NCBI GenBank assembly: GCA_027604505.1
Contig: JADIIX010000054.1
Location: 1-64,000 of the forward strand
From: Gonapodya sp. JEL0774
Lineage: Eukaryota > Monoblepharomycota > Monoblepharidomycetes > Monoblepharidales > Gonapodyaceae
Direction: 5' to 3'
Length of the DNA stretch: 64,000 bases
The notes beneath the pieces were generated by a model. That model was given only the letters and a program-made list of their open reading frames with translations, made no database searches and had not been told where the DNA came from. The translations under genes were made by a program, and so were the position numbers. This document shows positions 1-12,574 of the stretch, in pieces. Every line of letters starts with the position of its first letter. The stretch's first letter is position 1.

Positions 1-643
1 TGGTTGTTCCGTGCATGCGGACACGTGCACCCGTTTAAGGGTTCGTCCCTGCTTGGTGGCGGGGGTTGGTGGTGGGTTGGCGTGGAGTCGAGGCTGGGGA
101 CATGAGGCGAGTGAATTGGAAAGGTGGTTCAAGACGCCGATAGGAGAGCGTCCAGGTGGGGCGATGCGTCGCCGGGTATGGTGGGCAAGGTGGTGCGGCG
201 CAAGCTGTATCTGCCGCTTCGCATGCGTGCGAAGTGCTCGTGCTTGTCGCGAGCCGGGTTGTTTGACCCATAATTTTTGGAACACGATGTGGGACCGGTG
301 TAAGCTGGTTCTGTCATCGCCATACAAGTTTTGATTCAAATTTTGAAACAATGAAGAACAAATCAACCACGCCCTCAATTGTTGTCTGGACCACCAATCA
401 ATACTGGGCAGTTGTGTTTGGACCTTGGCCTTCGTGCAAGAGTCACCCGTATCGTTAATAATCTTCCAGAGTGATTGCGGATCCTTTGAGTTCGCACAAC
501 CTCGCTCTTGGAGAGAATGACGGTTGGTGGACGAAACATGGGAATCAAAATTGATAATTATGAACAAGGAATGTACAATTTGCTCCAACTAGCTGGATCG
601 AATGAGAAGAACTATGCAAACAGGAGATCACTTCAGGATTAAT
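1..643. other. Left-edge intergenic sequence
   Basis: No supported gene. The first 330 bases are G-rich and hold overlapping open frames on both strands with no domain-like sequence or splice-linked continuation. The rest is AT-richer and lies just downstream of the acetyl-CoA synthetase stop codon, so it probably holds the 3' untranslated region of that gene. Confidence 0.5.
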
Positions 644-3600
644 TCATTTCGCCTTTGGGTGAACAATCTCGACTAATTGTGGGATGAGTCTGAAAATGTG
701 AGACGACAAATGAGGAGGAGGTATCGAGCCATTTTTACTGGATGTGCTGCATGTCACTCACGCAGGATCCGCCAGTGTGCTCAGATCACCGAGCTCCTTG
801 ATTTCTTCCTCCGACTTGACATCTCCGCCTCCGATCTTTCTTAAAATACGTCGCATGATCTTGCCAGAGCGTGTTTTGGGGAGGTCCTAAGATGAGGAAA
901 AAGTTTGAGGTACAAAAATATCCAACAAACCCCGAGTATCCCCAACACCCACCGGTACAAGGAAGAGCGACTTGGGAGAGGCAAAAGGTCCCACTGTTTG
1001 TCTAACATGTTGAATCATACTCTTCTTCACATCTTCAATCTTGAGGTGGTGGTGGTGGGAGTGATCATGAGATGGTCCAAGTGGTGTATCGAATTCTGGC
1101 TTAAGAACCGCAAACACCGCCAAGGCTTGACCAGTGACATCATCAGGGATGCCCACGACAGCGGACTTAATGAATCACAACCACCGTCAGACAACGAAAT
1201 ATTCATTCGACCAAACAATAAAGACTTACCTCGGCCACCGCGGGATGTGATATCATGGCCGACTCCACTTCGGCTGTAGATATTCTGTGACCAGAAACGT
1301 TGATAACATCATCCACCCGGCCTCGAATCCCTGCAGGAATTGGTGAAGTTTATCAACCAAAAGCTTGATTGGAGTTTATGCAATACCACTCACAGTAGTA
1401 GCCGTCCTTATCCCTGTGCGCACCATCTCCTGTAAAGTAATAGCCTTTGTAAACCTGGAAATAGGTTTCCAAGAAGCGCTTGTGGTCTCCCAAAATCGTC
1501 CTGGCCATCGAGGGCCAACCACCAGGCTGCATCCGCAGCGCAAGAACGCCGGTGACGTCATTTCCCTTAATTTCCTCTCCAGTTGTGGCGTCAATGATGA
1601 CAGGATCAATGCCGAAGAAAGGTAGGGTGCAGGATCCGGGTTTCGTGGCTATCGCACCGGGAAGTGGAGTCTGCATGCGTAAAGAACGTGGATATCATCA
1701 GCAGTAATAGCACAGAGAGAACAGTGCCATTCTTACCATGATGATGGATCCAGTTTCAGTTTGCCAGTAGGTCTGGGTGGGAGTCAGTCTTTCTCAACAA
1801 CACGCTCGGGAGGACACGTTCAACGACAGACGTACATCAACAATGGCACATTCAGATCGACCGGGAACCTGATGATACCAAGTCCAAGCTTCCGGATTAA
1901 TGGGCTCTCCCACACTGCCCAGAACCCTTAGGGATGACAAATCGTACTTTTTGACGTATTCATCCCCAAACTTTTTGAGGGTGCGGATAGCCGTAGGAGC
2001 AGTGTACAATTGGGTGATTTTGTGTGTCTCCACACATTGCCAGAATCGGCCTGCGTCCGGGTATGTGGGGATCGATTCGAAAACGACTGTTGTGGCGCCC
2101 ATTGTGAGAGGGCCGTAGCAAATGTAAGAGTGACCCGTGATCCATCCAACATCAGCCATCTAAGAGGTACAGTAGTACAAGGGTTGGTTCCGAGAACTGT
2201 CGTTATTGCGCTGTTTAATTTGCACTCACACACGCATAGATATCTGTCGGGTGGTAGTCAAAGATGTACTTGAAAGAGACGGCGGTCTGAAGCATGTAGC
2301 CACCCGTGGAGTGAACAAGACCCTTGGGTTTTCCAGTGGATCCACTTGTGTAAAGCAAGAAGAGAGGCTGAGGAGGAACAGCACGTTGAGATGAAATTCA
2401 AGTGGGGTATACATGTACAGGTCTCACATCTTCCGGATGCATGGGCTCAGGCGGGCAGACAGGGCGAGCCTTGGCCACCTCCTCATGGTACCAAAGGTCA
2501 CGCCCCTTGTGGAAGGGGATGTTGAACTCTCCGGTGCGGCGGGACACGAGGCACTATCGCGTCAAAAAAGTGTTTGTGTTCACTCTTCTGTCGTAGTGGC
2601 GATCAACATACAGACACCACCGCACCTTCTCGATGCTAGGGCATTCAAGCAGCGCTTGATCCACTGTTCTCTTGAGGTTGATAGTTTTCCCTCCGCGCTT
2701 TCCCTGGTCTGCTGTGATGATGAGCTTGGCGCCACAGTCGTTGATACGGTCCCGCACCGCGTCAGCGGAGAACCCAGCGAAAATTACACTGCAGGGGACA
2801 TCCACATTAGAAAAAAGTGATAAATGAGTTGTGAGGATTTAATAGTCACCAGTGCACCAGTCCAAGTCTTGCACATGCTAACATGGCATAGAGTGCTTCT
2901 GGGATCATGGGCTGCGGCAAATTCCATGACTGATAAGACCTCGCGATCCACAAGTCACACACTTCTCTTCATTTAGCTCACCATGTAAATGGCCACATGG
3001 TCGCCCTTCTTGAGTCCGTACGACTTGAACACATTGGCCAGCTTGGAAACTTCGATGAGGAGTTGTTTGTACGAAATGTGGTCATGTTCACCCGGTTCGT
3101 CAGATTCCCTGTCGTTAACATTGAGCGGCAGTGCGACGCAAAACCGGTTCAAATACTTGGTAACAGGGTCCACGAAACACTTTCACTTACCAAATGATGG
3201 CAGTTTTGTCCGGTGTGGCGATCGCATGGCGGTCCACGGTGTTGACGCAAACGTTCAAAAGCCCTCCTGAGAACCAGGAAAAGTCGCCTTCAACAAAACT
3301 GCCTTGGGCGGCGAACTTCGGTGGTCTTTCCCATTCGAGGAGCTCAGCAGCCATCTAGAGGGCTGGATTAGTCATTACTTAACGGGACTCTATGGCTAAG
3401 AGTAACTTACTTTAGCCCAAAATCCTGCTGGATCAGAAATGCTTTCTTGGTAGAGTTTCATGTACTCCTCGCGGGACCGAATATGTGGTACCGGAACCTT
3501 CCCTTCAAACAGTCTGGCGGGAGGCTTGAATACGGGATCATGGTCGTGATGTACAGGCTGAAGAAAATCACTATCAGACGAGAAGTGCGATTGTGCGGCT

Positions 3601-3869
3601 TGAGATTGAGAGCTGGGAACGGAAGAAGCCGGAAGGTTTGTGTGAAGGGATGTGTGCAGGGAGCGGAGGCTGGTTGCGGGCTAATTTGAAGTTTTTACGG
3701 TTGAAGGATTCAATAAAATGAGAGAATAGAGAGAGTAACATCGCCTCACCGTCAGTCTCTGGGACGAAACGGACAACTCCCGGACACCTTTCCTCAATTG
3801 CTTTTGAACGGAACCTCGAGACGCAGTGAGAGCTCGCGCCGTGATGCTCACTACAGATGCAGAGTTCAT
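644..3869 (-). CDS. Acetyl-CoA synthetase, possibly mitochondrial
   Basis: AMP-forming acetate-CoA ligase, which makes acetyl-CoA from acetate, ATP and CoA. About a dozen exons read from right to left. Exons at 3750-3869, 3411-3680, 3191-3354, 2982-3108, 2850-2911 and from 2788 join in frame. Hallmarks are the adenylate loop [11 protein letters not shown] (about 2330-2350), [12 protein letters not shown], the TPLPGA-TKPGS block, [19 protein letters not shown], and [14 protein letters not shown] followed by the C-terminal lysine motif [14 protein letters not shown] (about 840-880). After LADPA the GTGAGT at 762 is a good donor, and a TTTTCAG acceptor leads to a final exon ending at 644 that restores the usual ACS tail; without it the stop would be at 758-760. 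The first roughly 60 residues are rich in Arg, Ser and Leu with few acids, like a mitochondrial presequence. The junction near 2540-2600 is ambiguous; a 54-nt intron with a GTTGAT donor fits best. Confidence 0.92.
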
Positions 3870-4439
3870 TATGACCGTATTACTTTGGGAGCGAAAAAAG
3901 TGATTCATATGAGTGATGAGGTGCGGTGAAGCGATGATGCACCACCACTCCAGTACAAAGCGATCCACCGACTTCCATTTTCATTTTCGCCTTTGTGCAC
4001 TCACAATTGGGGATACGTCGAGATCTTCGGGGGTGTTTTCTCAACAGGAAATGTTGAAAGTCCGGATGATGCGGGGAAGAGCACAACGCTGAAACTGTGA
4101 TCACGACGACGGTGACTGCTGGAGTAATTCAAGTCCAAACTCGAAACCGTCTAAGATTCGTTCCTCAATTTTTCGTTGAAAACAATTGAAGAGCGAGTGT
4201 AAAACGCAGCGCAAGAAAGGCCTTTGAAGCGGGGAGTCATGACGGAGGGCGTCTTCGCCACCTACCACTACTTCTTTGCCGTGACTTCATGCAGGGGAGA
4301 CACCGCACACCACAGAACATACACGTAATAACAAAATAACATGAGAAGTACCAAGAAAAATGAGAAGATTCAGATGCCACAAATGAAAATATATCTTTGC
4401 GTGCTGTGTGCAGTTGCAGTACTTCTGATCGAGCATGGA
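3870..4439. promoter_or_regulatory. Intergenic, promoter side of the ACS gene
   Basis: 570 bases between the ACS start codon and the stop codon of the upstream same-strand SDR gene. It should carry the ACS promoter and the SDR 3' untranslated region. I see no clear motif or further gene. Confidence 0.4.
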
Positions 4440-5711
4440 CTAGCGTTGCTTCTTACTATCTGATCCTGTGCCAATCTGACTGTCTCTGTACCATTTCACT
4501 GTCCGTTTCACACCTTCACTCGCTGTCACCTTGGGCATCCATCCAAACACGATTCTCGCCCTTTCACTGGAAAAGTTGCGATCGTAACGCCAATAGCTCA
4601 CTTCCTGTGCAGTCAGCCACGGTCGTGCCCCGTTCTCGTACCAGCCGAATATCCAAAACAGCAACTCGAGCCACCACGCCACTAGAGCCGCAAACCATCC
4701 GGACCAGGCCTTCTGGACGCGAGGCGCTCCCACATTGTCAGATATCAGGTCCAGATATTCACGCCACGTGACAGGTTCACGCGCCCACATGTTAAAAACA
4801 CGACCCGTAGCTGTAGGCTCAAGACATGCAGCGAGGACTCCATCAGCCAAGTCGTCGACGTAAACCAATCCAACGTCATTCAGGCCGTTTCCGATAGTTA
4901 TCATCGCTCCTCGCTCGACCAGTCCAATAATTCGAGATGAGGACGAAGATAAAGGGCCGTATAAGTTGGGAGTGCGGAAAATGGTTATGGGAAGGCCCCT
5001 CTCGATCCCATGGTGGACAACGAGTTCCCCGTAGCATGCTGTCGTCTGGGGACCCAAATTCGCGTCCCGTGGATCCTTTGTCTCGTCTGTACCTGCGGCA
5101 TCCAGAGCATAACCGTAAATGTCCGTTGTCGAGATATGCGCTATCCGTTTTAGTGTACCGACTGTCCGGAAGTTCTCAGAGAGACGCATGATATTTCGAG
5201 GGAGTTCTAGGTTAAAAGTGCGATAGCTTGAGGCGGTTGTTTCAATGATGTTTCATTGTTTCCGTGGGGGCAGGCATATAAATTTGACGTGGTGGGAGAC
5301 ATAATGGGTGGGCCTTGGCGAAACTCACTGTTCAAGTCTCTCCCACTCGTCCATCAACAGTGCAGCATTCACGACGTACTGTATATTTTTGCCCGCCAAA
5401 TCATCCATTCGCGCTATATCGTCCACCTCCTTCCACCTGTAAACCTTGACCTTCTTGTCCCTCACGGTTTCCCCCTGCAGTTCGGCACCCTCACGCTCCA
5501 CAAGATGAAGCTCCGCTACGTCCAGTGAGAGAAGACGACGTGCGATTGCGGCGCCTGCGCAAGAACAAGCGCCGAAAACGGCAACCCGTGAGCCTGCAAA
5601 GACCGAAAGGGAGGGAGTGGATCGCACCGGGAGGCCCGTCAAGTCCGCGATGGCAGGAACATCTGCTTCAGCTTCATTTTGAGGCTCAGGAATCGGTGGT
5701 GGCAGGAACAT
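4440..5711 (-). CDS. Extended SDR-like NAD-dependent epimerase/dehydratase
   Basis: Two exons, 5226-5711 split from 4440 by one 102-nt intron: exon 1 is 5329-5711 and exon 2 is 4440-5226, joined through a CTCAAG acceptor, giving 389 residues. The N-terminal Rossmann strand is VAVFGACSCAGAAIARRLL, a variant of GxxGxxG in which the middle Gly is Ser. The second exon has the extended-SDR blocks HISTTDIYGY, FRTPNLYGP and VYVDDLADGVLAA. The usual YxxxK catalytic pair is altered: the Tyr is present in ACYGELVV, but the residue four positions on is Val, not Lys. A Trp-rich hydrophobic stretch near the C-terminus (about 4640-4700) could be a membrane anchor, as in 3-beta-HSD-like members. The substrate is unknown. 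It is head-to-head with the CEP192-like gene. Confidence 0.8.
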
Positions 5712-6076
5712 TTAAAAGCGAGATTATGAGTGCCTTTTTCAAAAGTGTACATGAATGAATTGTGCAAGTTGTTGAGTACAAGCGATGATTCAAAACGGGC
5801 CTTCTGTCCTACTATCCAACACAATTATCAAATTATCAAATTTGGAGGTTCGCAGAAAAGAAACAACGATTAAAACCATATCTCCACCCCCCCTCCGTTC
5901 CACTTTTTCCGCAATCTTGAAGGTAAGTCGGATAATACAGGTCAACGGCTTTCAGGGTTGTAGGTGGGACACAGGCATTGTCATGCCGGGCTGGCCACCT
6001 GACAAGGACCCGGCACGATCTTCAAACCCATTTCGCAGAAGCCGCTTCAAAACGCACTCAGCCTTTTTGACTCCCG
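5712..6076. promoter_or_regulatory. Shared upstream region of SDR and CEP192-like genes
   Basis: 365 bases between two divergent start codons (5711 on - and 6077 on +). It must hold both core promoters unless they lie within the genes. Contains a pyrimidine-rich tract near 5880-5910. No TATA box I would defend. Confidence 0.45.
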
Positions 6077-9000
6077 ATGCCGCCCCGATCCGGCACAGGA
6101 AAGGGCGCTAAGACGTATGATGGCCTTTTGGCGCGGATCAACGACGCCGTTTGCCCAGACGGCAGTTCGCGGGCGAGGACGCCCCCATTGGGAAGACACG
6201 GTAACGGGGCGGCGGCGACTTCAGGAAACACCCGCAAGTTCGGGAAATTGACCATCGCAATGGCAAACCATGTGCCAAGCACTGTGGATCCGGAGTCTTT
6301 GAAACGGGCTGCCATCGTCTCGTCGCCTCAACCCATCCGCTCCCCATTACCGCAAAAGCACACTTTTCGGGACGATTCTCGGCCCGTCGTCGAGATGTGG
6401 ACACCGGACGCAGTAGAGGATAGAGAGAACCGCTTCAGTGCTGGGGACCTCACGCGGAACGCTCGGAGTCCCTCTCCTCCTTCACCTACTCCCTCAAAGT
6501 CAGGCAGGGGCACTCGCAAGTTCAGTCTGCGACCCGAGCCGATAACGAAGGCCACTCAACTTCAAAAGGAGTCGCTTTCGCTGGATGATGCCACTGTCCC
6601 GGTCTCGCTTATGGAGGACCAGCTCAGCGAGATCCTGAAGGAGGTCCGGGACAAGAGAGGTGACACGCGGGAAGATGCCGAACGTGAGCTACCAAGCTCA
6701 CTGCTGTACTAAATTAGTATTTTTCCTGATATTCACTCTCAAGACATTGCAGCTCCACATCATCCCACGACCCCACCCTCCAGCTCCCCTCTTCCGAACA
6801 ACGCCTATTTCACAGCTCCCACAACCCCAGCTTCGACGAGAACGAACTATATACCCACAAATCAGCCCCAAAGTACCTATGGCAGCCCAGCTCGCCGATT
6901 CGATCTTCTTTTGGCCGCAGAGCCCTCCGCGGAGGAAACAGAGGATCAAAACGAACATATGGCTCCAGTCCGTAGTCGTGCCCAACCCGCTCCCTCCCGT
7001 ACAACAGCTTCCACCTCAGCCCGCGCTGCTGGGATGCCTCGCTCTTCGTCGACTGCATCACTGCCTACACAGAAGTCCAGTATTGGTCGTGCGTTGCCCT
7101 TGCCAGGGAGACGTGCCCCTTCCACCAAGAGCGCTTCACCAGCGGTCGTGAAGCCTCCGCCTCCGCCAGCTCATGATACTCCCCCCAAAAAAAGACAGAC
7201 ACCAACACCCGACGTTACCTCGTACCTTGAGTTTTCAGCCGGCCTCTTCCCAGCATATCAGTCACCGGCAAAGCAGAACCTTCTCTCGAACACAGATTTC
7301 GCCAAGAGCAGCCAACCTGCAATGACGGGTGCTCCCCATCAACAGGAACGGCGATCCAACGTCCCAGAAAGCAAGACTCTGTCTCCCCCAAAGCCACAGA
7401 CCGCCACAGGTCCTCGATCGCTCAGAACTCCCGAGCAGGAAATGCGCCAGCCTTCATCTCCACACGTGCCGACACCTAAGCTCGAACTCCTTCCAGCCAA
7501 CTCTAGTTCTGCACCTGCGTCTTCTGCCGCGGGATATTCGCCCCCTGCCTCGAAAGCCGTGTTATCCTCCCTTGCACCTTCTCCTCGCTACCGTCTTCCT
7601 GCAACCCCGCGGACACCATCCCGGCTCCGATACGAGATTCGCGCCAGTTTAAGTCCTTCCTCGTCGGGTGGAGCAAGTCCAAAGGAACGTGTCAGCTGGA
7701 GTCCCATTCAGGTATCTGCTGCTCCAAGTCCTCTCAAGGTCAGTGGACGCCGCATATCGTCGTCTCCACTATCGGAGTCCACCACAGGTGATCAGAAGCA
7801 GACCGGAGAGGAAACCTGGACGTGGGGTCCCTTGGCTTTTGACAAAGAAAACTCCCTGGATGGATCTGAGGACGAAAGAGCTGCCGTAAAAGAGGTGATG
7901 GCTCATATGGGTGAAGAATTGACAAACAATGACTGGAGTGACGACGGATCACCAGGTTCAAAGAAAGGTGAGTACGAGGTTAGATTTTGCTCGATCACTC
8001 ACCCCAATCTCATCTCATTAACCCTGTTCTCACCGCCATCTCGAAAACGCAAACTGAATAATTTGTGGATCATTAGTGCACTTTCGATCTCGTGTGTCAG
8101 AGAGAACCATCTCCTTCCACACGGGATCCTCGATGGGAGAATCCGAAGCTGATAAGTGGTGGACAGACGATGGGGTTGTCGACTCCAATGAACTAAACCC
8201 GGTCTGGGGTAAGCTGAATGACGACGAGGATGGGACGATACGTGGTAGGTTGCGCGGAAGATCTAGTTCCGTGACGGGGAACTGATTACCGCTCCCATTT
8301 TCCCTATTTTACCTTGCAATGTAATTGTAAATTTGACCACGTAGTCCACTTGGATTCTTTCGACCGATTCGGTGACGAAATACTCCATGCAGTGAAGTCC
8401 CAAGGAGTTGTGCCAAATTGTGAACAAGAGGAAAGGCGCAACGTATGTTCCCCTGGCGGAGATGCCGACGAGATGGCGCATGGGACTGAGTCCTCTGTCA
8501 ACGAGCCGGAAAATCATTCATCTGTTCGTTTGGTGGGCATGGACACGCAAGAGCGATTGGACATTGGGGCAGTGGAGGAGTTAAACAGTAAGTCCACTAT
8601 CCCTGGTCCCCGACATTGGAGTCTCAATAAATGATAAATCCCACCTAGTGTCTGACCTTCATATCCTCGAAGAAGATACCTCGTTTGCTGATTTCGTGGC
8701 TGCAACATCACCTAATGGATTGGTGGATATTGACGCACAGGAGCTGGCTACGGAAGGCGCTACATCAGCATCTGCAAGGGAAAGGGGATCATTGATATTG
8801 TCCCCTCGGCGCTTTCACATGTCAGCGAACGGGAACTCCTCTCCTCGTCCTCAAGTACCGCTTTCTCAGCTCTCACCTTCCCGATCGCTAGCCGCATTTC
8901 GGTCTTCACCTGTCCGATCGCCCGCTCCTTGGAGGTCTGGGCTGGAAACTTGGACTCCGGACCGTGCACCTGCACGCTTCGAGGGACACTGCATTGTCCC

Positions 9001-12000
9001 AGATGACGATGCGATCTCAGTGGATGACGTCAATGACGCAGTGATACCTACTATAGCCACACGCTCATCCTTACCGTTACCAACAGCAAATGATTTTGAA
9101 GAGACTGCTGATCTTGACTTTGAACCACGGGCGATGTTTGAAGGGGCATTGGACGGATCACAGGCCGAATCTTCCGAAAAGGACGTGTGGGGCCAGGGCT
9201 TTGTCGACTTTGACGAGAAGGACGTGCCTGGAGGGATGGTGCTCGAGGATATGGGGTTCGGAGAAGCTGGTACGTTGTCGTTATTCTGTCTTGAATCTCT
9301 GAAATGTTTTGATCAACGCTCACTCCGTAACTCCATCACAGGTCATCTCTCGTTTCTTTCAGATAAATTGGACGATGCACGTAAAGATCTTTCTCAATTA
9401 TCTTCGGTGCATTCAGACTCGTCACTGCTGGGTGATCTCGCGACACACGTTGATCAAATGGGCATTGGTACTCCGGACGGCGGAGCTCATGTGACGCAGT
9501 TCACATCGACATCTCTTGCGCCGGCCAGTGATTCAAGGGCAATTGCTTTGTCCAGCGGTGGCAGCTCGACGCGAAGTTACGGAGACCAAAAGTCCGGTCA
9601 CCGAAACGGCGATTCCAAACCCACCCCTTTAGCATCATTCATTACACCAGAATTACCAACGCTATCGGCAAAGAAGACCGCTCTACCTACTCCAGGAACC
9701 TTTTTTGCTGCAAAGAGTGGCAAACTGGGGGCTCTTGAGGATGATGGGGGACTTACACCCGGCTCGAGAGTGAGTTTATGGTATTTCTGGGTCAAGTCTT
9801 CCATCAGACAATGAAGATGCATCATTTGTTTGGAATTCCTTAGCCGCAATTTTATTCCCCTGCAGTTCCTGGTGTGTCTGCGGTTTCGCAAACTCATGCA
9901 CAAGAAGTGTCCGCAATCGAGTCACCTGACTCCCGACCGGTAATTAAACTACCTCCCCCGGTTACACCGATAATGGGTGTGATTGCCAGAGTGGAAGCCA
10001 GTGCAGCAAAAATTGCCGAGAGTGGTGGAGGCAATCGATCACCGGTGGAAGCAGGTGTAAGTTGTAAGTTCTGTTTTATTTGAGACAGTCTTGAACTCAC
10101 TTGAATTTGTTTCCACTACCGCAAAACACACTCAGTTATTCTCGCCTCGTAAGGCCGTCGGTGTTTCTCATCAGTTCTCCTTGGCTTCTCCACCTTCCCT
10201 ACCAGCGGGACCCCATGACATTAAACGACGAGTGGCCGAATGGACCCCGGAATCAGCTCCTTCTCGGTCACGCCGAGAGAACACTGGATCGCCAAGTGAA
10301 ACAGCAGAATCTGCTAAACTCCGTTCTGAGTCTCCCGTAGCAACCGTAAACAATGGAGACTTAGTGACGGGTGATCAGCAGATGCCGCAGTCCCGAATCC
10401 CTCATATGCGGCTCCAAAGCCATTCAACCGAGGGGGATGTGGTGACCGAGACAGCGTCGTTCCCGAGTTCTATCTTTGCGCTTCCCGAGAACATTATTTC
10501 GACATCGTCACCCCCGGGACAATCTGAATCATCGTCACCCGATGGCAAGGCTTCGAAGCCCATAACTCCTGCAGCTAGCCATAGGCTCTCCTCCGAGCAT
10601 GTCAGCCCCGCAGAACGGGGCCTTGTGACACCACGAAGTGATCGCATGCCACAATTCACCGTTGCAACGACCCGTAGAGTGCTCCGCAGCACCGTTAGTC
10701 ATACCATCTTGCTTCCAGCGGTACACGGGTCGGCGTCGGTCGTCGGTCACACTCTCACTCATGGTAGCGAACAACAATCATCCTCATCAGTATCTCTTGA
10801 ATTTCCACCCACAGCTATCGGGAAATCTTCGCGATTGCGATGTGTCCTAGAGAATCCAGGCCGCGGAAACGCTGCGTGGAAGGTACACAGATGCGGTAGC
10901 GTGAGGGTTTTCGGTACCAATTCCTCAGAGCCGACCGTACCACTGCTGCTGGACTCGGATGTGTTCCGTTGGTCGGAAGAGAAAGGTGTCGTTCCGGGAT
11001 ACATTGACGGTGGCCACGCGTCCAACAACACTGTGGTCGTAAATCTAACATTTTGGCCCACGTTTGGTGGAAGTTACGAGCAGACTTTCAATGTGCGGTG
11101 CCGTGGGCGAGTTATTGTTTTGGAGGTCAAGGGTGACGGAGTTGGTAAGACTACGGCAGACGGGTTGGGAAGTGTGAAGCGCACAAGCAGTGCGAGAAGG
11201 CGGGATCCGAAAAACAGTAGTAGTATTCCACGAGCTACCCCTTTCACGACGCCTTCTGATCGTGTGACTCGGTCGACACGGTCGAGACTCCCTGCCCCTT
11301 CTAGGAGCCTCTTGAGTGGTGCCCAGTTTCTCCGACGGGTGATATCTCCACCGCCCTCCGTTAGTCAAGATGTCGAGGAGAGAGAGGAGCGGACCGAAAG
11401 TCTTGTCCGTCGGCCGCCACCTTCGACAGCGAGGAAAAGTAGTCGGCGAGGGCGCATACCATCGTACTCGCGACGGAACATTGTGGATACCGAGAAGCCT
11501 GTCGAACCCATTCCCGAAGAGGTAATTCAGGAGGAAGTGGAAGACTCAAGCAAGGTTGCGGGCGTCGCCACGCACGAAGGAGACTGGTCGGAAACGGTGG
11601 TGCAAGTTGTGGACTTTGGGACGATTCGACTTGGTGCCGCGGGCAAGATGGAGTTGCGAGCCTGCAACCCAAGTGACCGACCTCTTCTCGTGCGTGCTCT
11701 TCGTGCGACGGCACAGCACGGAACGTCCACCTCGAGCAACTTACCACCCCATGCGACGACAATTTGTTTCGCTTTACCGTTCAAAGCGTTGAGCATCCCC
11801 GCGAATTCATTTGTGCCGTTCCCTATCTTGTATCGTCCCGACCGCACTGGGCCGGCGGAGGAAACGGTGGTTCTTGTTTCTGCCACGGGAACCACAGTTG
11901 GTCTCGCGGGCAAGAACGGAGAGGTCCTGGGGAATGGCACAAACGTGGTTGGTGGAGGTGCCAGAGTGGAACTGATTCTCAAGGGATACTGCACCATGCG

Positions 12001-12004
12001 GTGA
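6077..12004 (+). CDS. CEP192/SPD-2-like ASH-domain centrosomal protein
   Basis: Eight exons join in frame to 1,772 residues: 6077-6659, 6753-7967, 8077-8244, 8345-8587, 8649-9269, 9363-9769, 9844-10056 and 10136-12004. The first roughly 1,350 residues are Ser/Pro-rich and look disordered. The C-terminus holds two Ig-like ASH (MSP/PapD-like) domains, about residues 1370-1487 and 1638-1772. The first contains ENPGRGNAAWKV, then FWPTFGGSYEQTF and LEVKGDG. The second contains VDFGTIRLGAAG, ACNPSDRPLLVRAL and LILKGYC. Tandem ASH domains after a long low-complexity region match the SPD-2/CEP192 layout; that family recruits PLK and Aurora kinases to centrioles. A short W-T-P-(D/E) motif recurs three times (about 6390, 8945 and 10240). 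Other ASH proteins such as hydin-like or TRAPP-associated ones remain possible, so the family name is an inference. Confidence 0.6.
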
Positions 12005-12574
12005 ATGCGGCTTTGAATTTATTTGCAGTCGCAAATCTTTTCAGTTCGCAGTTGTGAGAGACGCCGCTCGCGTATTATGGCTCGCATTGTAAAATAACTT
12101 GGCTCATTATGACATATTTCCCACATATCAGCAATTGTCTTGAATGCATTCTGACATGTCATTATCTGGTTGAATCTTCAGTCGCGTCCGCCCCGCTGGT
12201 AGATTATGATAGTACACGAACTTCAAGCATGAGTTGAATACTCTGTGGATTTTCTTTTTTCTAGAGTGAGCGTGTGCAATAAATCACAGCAATTTTGTCG
12301 AAGTAGTCGGGGACTCTGTTGTTTATTTCTCCAGGCGGGGGCGGATATGTATGGGGCCAGCATGTGTGGCGTTTGGGACGTGTCAGTGTGGTGGCTTCGA
12401 TTGCATCGTTTTTCTCCGAACTTTCGCCCCCGTCCCGTCCGCCGAAGTTCCCAGAGGACGGGCGTTTTCCCACTTTTTTATTATTCTCGAAGGCCATTTT
12501 GCATCTAAGGGAGAGCTTTCATATCGACCAGTCAACTCCCGCTCCTCTGGAAGCTCGGCGCTTCCCCAAACACT
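12005..12574. promoter_or_regulatory. Intergenic between CEP192-like and giant coiled-coil genes
   Basis: 570 bases between a stop codon and the next start codon on the same strand. It should hold the 3' untranslated region of the first gene and the promoter of the second. Overlapping short open frames at 12245-12641 show no domain-like sequence. Confidence 0.4.

Noticed and set aside
11-334. Overlapping open frames on both strands at the left edge
   Set aside because: Trp/Arg/Gly-rich product of G-rich DNA with no motif and no splice-linked continuation.
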